Part shown: positions 61,899-64,000 of the stretch, in pieces
Layout of the letters: each line of letters opens with the position of its first letter
Numbering within the stretch: position 1 is the first letter of the stretch
Assembly: GCA_051278195.1 (NCBI GenBank)
Contig: JBNMQM010000010.1
Span: 23,638 to 87,637 of the forward strand
Direction: 5' to 3'
Origin: JAHRVQ01 sp051278195
GTDB lineage: Bacteria; Pseudomonadota; Gammaproteobacteria; Pseudomonadales; Azotimanducaceae
Length of the DNA: 64,000 nucleotides
Program-made: the position numbers and the translations under genes
Notes under the pieces: model-generated
Told to the model about the DNA's origin: nothing
The model's database searches: none
The model's input: the letters and a program-made list of their open reading frames with translations, nothing else

Positions 61899-62384
61899 TT
61901 AATTCTGCCGCATAACCTGAACTTTGACCGTCAGGGATCGAAAGGCATCTGAAGCGCCATTCCAGCTTGCCGAAATTGGCACCGCCTGGCGAGCATCTCG
62001 GCTGACGCCAACCTTGATTAGTAGCGTCCCCCCAAGCAGGTTGTTGGTTGTGTCAAACGGTACCCAACCGGCACCAGGAAGGTACGCGTTTAGCCAGGCA
62101 TGGGTTGCCCCCGACCCTACGGTCGCGGGGCCGTCGCTAGCGCCCGAATCAAGCATGGGATCATAGAGGTATCCTGAAACGAACCGCGTCGCGATTCCCA
62201 AACGTCGAGCCGCCTCCATCATAAGAACCGCAAAATCGCGGCAGCTGCCTGTGCCCAGCTCCAGCGTGGTCACAGGAGACTGTGTGCCTTCTTCATCACG
62301 AGCCTGGTAAGTGAAATTTACGCGAATATACCGATTCATTTTTACCAGTATATCTCGGGTGTAAGTTGGCCCCTCGTTGCTCAT
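61899..62384 (-). CDS. Transglutaminase-like cysteine protease core domain (second half of split gene)
   Basis: 161 residues with the transglutaminase core: YIRVNFTYQARDEEGTQSP, the catalytic cysteine in LELGTGSCRDFAVLMMEAAR, the histidine in GATHAWLNAYLPGAGW and the aspartate in WVPFDTTNN. In other bacteria this domain is preceded, in one polypeptide, by the Bact_transglu_N domain that here lies in the upstream frame. ATG 62382-62384 overlaps the upstream TGA (ATGA). It could be a real two-subunit enzyme through translational coupling, or a frameshifted single gene. Confidence 0.7.
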   Translation of the reverse strand: MSNEGPTYTRDILVKMNRYIRVNFTYQARDEEGTQSPVTTLELGTGSCRDFAVLMMEAARRLGIATRFVSGYLYDPMLDSGASDGPATVGSGATHAWLNAYLPGAGWVPFDTTNNLLGGTLLIKVGVSRDARQAVPISASWNGASDAFRSLTVKVQVMRQN

Positions 62385-62788
62385 GGACTGCCGCGCCAGT
62401 GGTCGAGTTCACCATCAATGTCGTCGTGATGAGGACGCATATATGGCTCGAGATCTACTCTTTCATCAACCGAATAGGAAAATGGGAAAATTTCTGCAGC
62501 GGGTAACAGCGGTAGTTCGAGGTTCTGACTAGTGGCGTGCTCGATGGCGAAAGAACAGACTATCTTAAGCTGTGTCGACTCGCCCTTTGGCCGCACAAGG
62601 GCAATAGAATTCGAGTATGTGTCTTGAATCATTGAAATACCGGCTTCTGGGCTTACCTGAAGGCCCGTCGCCAATACTCTTAGGTCGTGGCTGTCTCTAG
62701 GTCCGAACATGATTCGGTGCTCACTAAAAATTACAGGTCCATAGTAGTCATATATTGTTATGTGAACGATCGAGTAGTTGATGTTCAT
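62381..62788 (-). CDS. Transglutaminase N-terminal domain protein (first half of split gene)
   Basis: 135 residues matching the Bact_transglu_N domain: a short strand INYSIVHITIYDYYGPVIFS, then SEHRIMFGPRDSHDLRVLAT, and DTYSNSIALVRP. It ends DELDHWRGSP at TGA, exactly where the linker to the core domain begins. The next frame starts on the same four bases. Without the core domain it has no catalytic residues. If the join is a sequencing error, both make a 295-residue enzyme. Confidence 0.7.
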   Translation of the reverse strand: MNINYSIVHITIYDYYGPVIFSEHRIMFGPRDSHDLRVLATGLQVSPEAGISMIQDTYSNSIALVRPKGESTQLKIVCSFAIEHATSQNLELPLLPAAEIFPFSYSVDERVDLEPYMRPHHDDIDGELDHWRGSP

Positions 62789-62904
62789 GGGATGGTCCGG
62801 TACCCAAGGTGATCTATTATAAGGTAAGCGATGGTTCGATGATGTAGTCAGAAAATTGGGATTGCTGCTTGTTGACCACTATTCTCTATTGAGTCGATTG
62901 AATG

Positions 62905-63873
62905 TTAGAGGCGTGACTCTCTTTCGACAATTCGATTCACCAATGCGTCAGTTTCTGGGTTTGGCGCGTAATGCTGTAGTCGCTGTTCGGTAAACGTCGC
63001 TGCTATTTGCAGCCCGTCTGCAAGACTGACGGTACATTCCCAGCCGCCAACTGCGTCGATTACGCGTTGGTTATCGAACACAACTGAATTCGATTTATCA
63101 CCCAACAGCGGACCGGTCCACTCGGGTTTGTACTGAATCAGTTTCTCTGATGCTACGTGCAAAATTTTTGGTGGCTTGTTTAGTGCGATACCAACAGCGG
63201 CAATAATTGTGTCCCAGGTGTGTGCTTGGGAATCCGTAATATGAAACGTTCGCCCAACTGTAGCCGGGTTGCCACAAAGTTGCGCAAACGCTGCTGCAAA
63301 ATCCTCGGCATGAGTCAGTGTCCAAAGTGACTGCCCGTCGCCATGAACTATAATCGGCAATTCATTCTTTATCCGCCAGGCTTGATGATCGCCGTCAATG
63401 ATGGTGCCCGGCAGCCGTGTTCGGTACGTGTGGCTAGGGCGCACAATTGTCATCGGTAGATTCGATTTCATTAGCAGTAACTCGCAATCTGCCTTTTTCC
63501 GAGAATATTCCCAGAATGGATTTCCCAGTGGCGTATCCTCGGTGATGACGTGGTTTGTTAACGGTTTCTGGTAGGCCGAAGCGGTCGAGATAAAAATATA
63601 TTGTTTGCACCTGCCTTCAAAAGTTTCAATATCCCGTTTAATCGCTGCCGTATCAAACGCCAGAAATTGGCATACAACATCAAATTCTCGGTCTTGAAGT
63701 GCTGTGTAAGGCGCAGCTGATCCCAGGTCACCCTGAAGTAATTCTACCGACTCCGGAAGTGAACCAGGGGTGGTGCCTCTATTGAACACACTAACCATAT
63801 GACCTTGTCGCGCGGATGCCGCCACGCAGGCATGGGAGATTTCACCGGTTCCACCAACATAAAGAATACGCAC
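62905..63873 (-). CDS. NAD-dependent epimerase/dehydratase family protein
   Basis: About 323 residues of the extended SDR superfamily. Rossmann motif RILYVGGTGEISHACVAASA, strand FDVVCQFLAFD, IFISTASAYQKP, and SYSRK-like EYSRKKADCEL as the YxxxK motif. The pattern (GGTGxIS, then NRGTT) matches atypical extended SDRs such as CSP41-like or sugar-nucleotide epimerases. A GTG at 63871-63873 is the likely start, and a TTG lies just before it. It is close to the partial gene that reaches the right edge, on the same strand. Confidence 0.85.
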   Translation of the reverse strand: MRILYVGGTGEISHACVAASARQGHMVSVFNRGTTPGSLPESVELLQGDLGSAAPYTALQDREFDVVCQFLAFDTAAIKRDIETFEGRCKQYIFISTASAYQKPLTNHVITEDTPLGNPFWEYSRKKADCELLLMKSNLPMTIVRPSHTYRTRLPGTIIDGDHQAWRIKNELPIIVHGDGQSLWTLTHAEDFAAAFAQLCGNPATVGRTFHITDSQAHTWDTIIAAVGIALNKPPKILHVASEKLIQYKPEWTGPLLGDKSNSVVFDNQRVIDAVGGWECTVSLADGLQIAATFTEQRLQHYAPNPETDALVNRIVERESRL

Positions 63874-63878
63874 CAAGG

Positions 63879-64000
63879 TTATCGCTTTGCTTCATTTGGA
63901 TAAGGCGTAATGTTCGCCGACTTAACGACGCGCGCGCCACCCAGTAAGTGGGCATCCAGAAAGTGATTCACTCTCTCAGGTGCTGCTACAAATCGCGCAT
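63879..64000 (-). CDS. Partial gene, C-terminus only
   Basis: The minus strand from the right edge reads ARFVAAPERVNHFLDAHLLG, then ARVVKSANITPYPNEAKR, stop TAA at 63879-63881. It is a soluble C-terminus of an unrecognised protein. It sits five bases before the epimerase start, so they are probably in one operon. Confidence 0.6.
   Translation of the reverse strand, partial: ARFVAAPERVNHFLDAHLLGGARVVKSANITPYPNEAKR

Noticed and set aside
1..64000. CRISPR arrays, insertion sequences, integrases, phage genes, rRNA and tRNA genes
   Set aside because: None was recognised anywhere on either strand by reading.

Overview
This is about 64 kb of chromosome from a free-living, probably marine, Gammaproteobacterium. 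The support is indirect: a PBPRA1643-like SEC-C protein, a DUF2956-like protein, RhlE, a DUF1302-like barrel next to an MMPL/RND exporter, a decayed PEP-CTERM protein, and many lipid or xenobiotic oxidation enzymes. No rRNA, tRNA, CRISPR array, insertion sequence or phage gene was seen. Most genes are monocistronic or in pairs, and both strands are used.

Layout. 0-5.2 kb: a flavoprotein cut by the window edge, a SEC-C protein, a di-iron hydroxylase, a broken arylamine N-acetyltransferase, an amidohydrolase and a cysteine-less redoxin-like protein. 5.3-11.5 kb: a NarL-type two-component pair divergent from a large calcium-repeat lipoprotein. 11.6-18.8 kb: an acyl-CoA ligase, a protein ending in a ClpS-like domain, a methyltransferase, a class C serine hydrolase and a degenerate GGDEF protein with an acidic minisatellite. 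18.9-25.7 kb: a catabolic-looking group (TauD-type dioxygenase, two reductases, two alpha/beta hydrolases, a two-domain VOC protein, a sulfotransferase). 25.8-37.4 kb: a CLC channel with a cyclic-nucleotide domain, three MFS-type transporters, RhlE, an enterochelin-esterase-like hydrolase and small envelope proteins.

37.5-44.2 kb is the most interesting part. A 5'-truncated caspase-like gene abuts an unknown gene. Beyond it lies a MarR regulator, and three copies of one operator-like sequence sit before marR, before an unlisted 50-codon gene, and before an RND exporter fused to a LolA-like domain. The exporter overlaps a DUF1302-like outer-membrane barrel by one base. Together these look like an inner-membrane, periplasm and outer-membrane route for a hydrophobic molecule, controlled by the MarR protein.

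45.6-54.2 kb is rich in decaying genes: DUF1330-like, alpha/beta hydrolase, PEP-CTERM, deiodinase-like, DUF3817-like, an exported protein broken by an inverted repeat, and a metallo-beta-lactamase-fold protein. Intact genes lie between them (OmpA lipoprotein, AbgT transporter, a prepilin-like protein, a second di-iron hydroxylase). 54.3-64 kb holds a Rieske oxygenase, PhoD, a methyltransferase, a sphingosine-phosphate-lyase-like PLP enzyme, glutaminase, a split transglutaminase and an epimerase-like protein.

Short tandem repeats of 12-14 bases occur at several places, mostly between genes. Many start sites are GTG or TTG, so start positions are less certain than stops. All family calls come from reading the sequence; no search was run.
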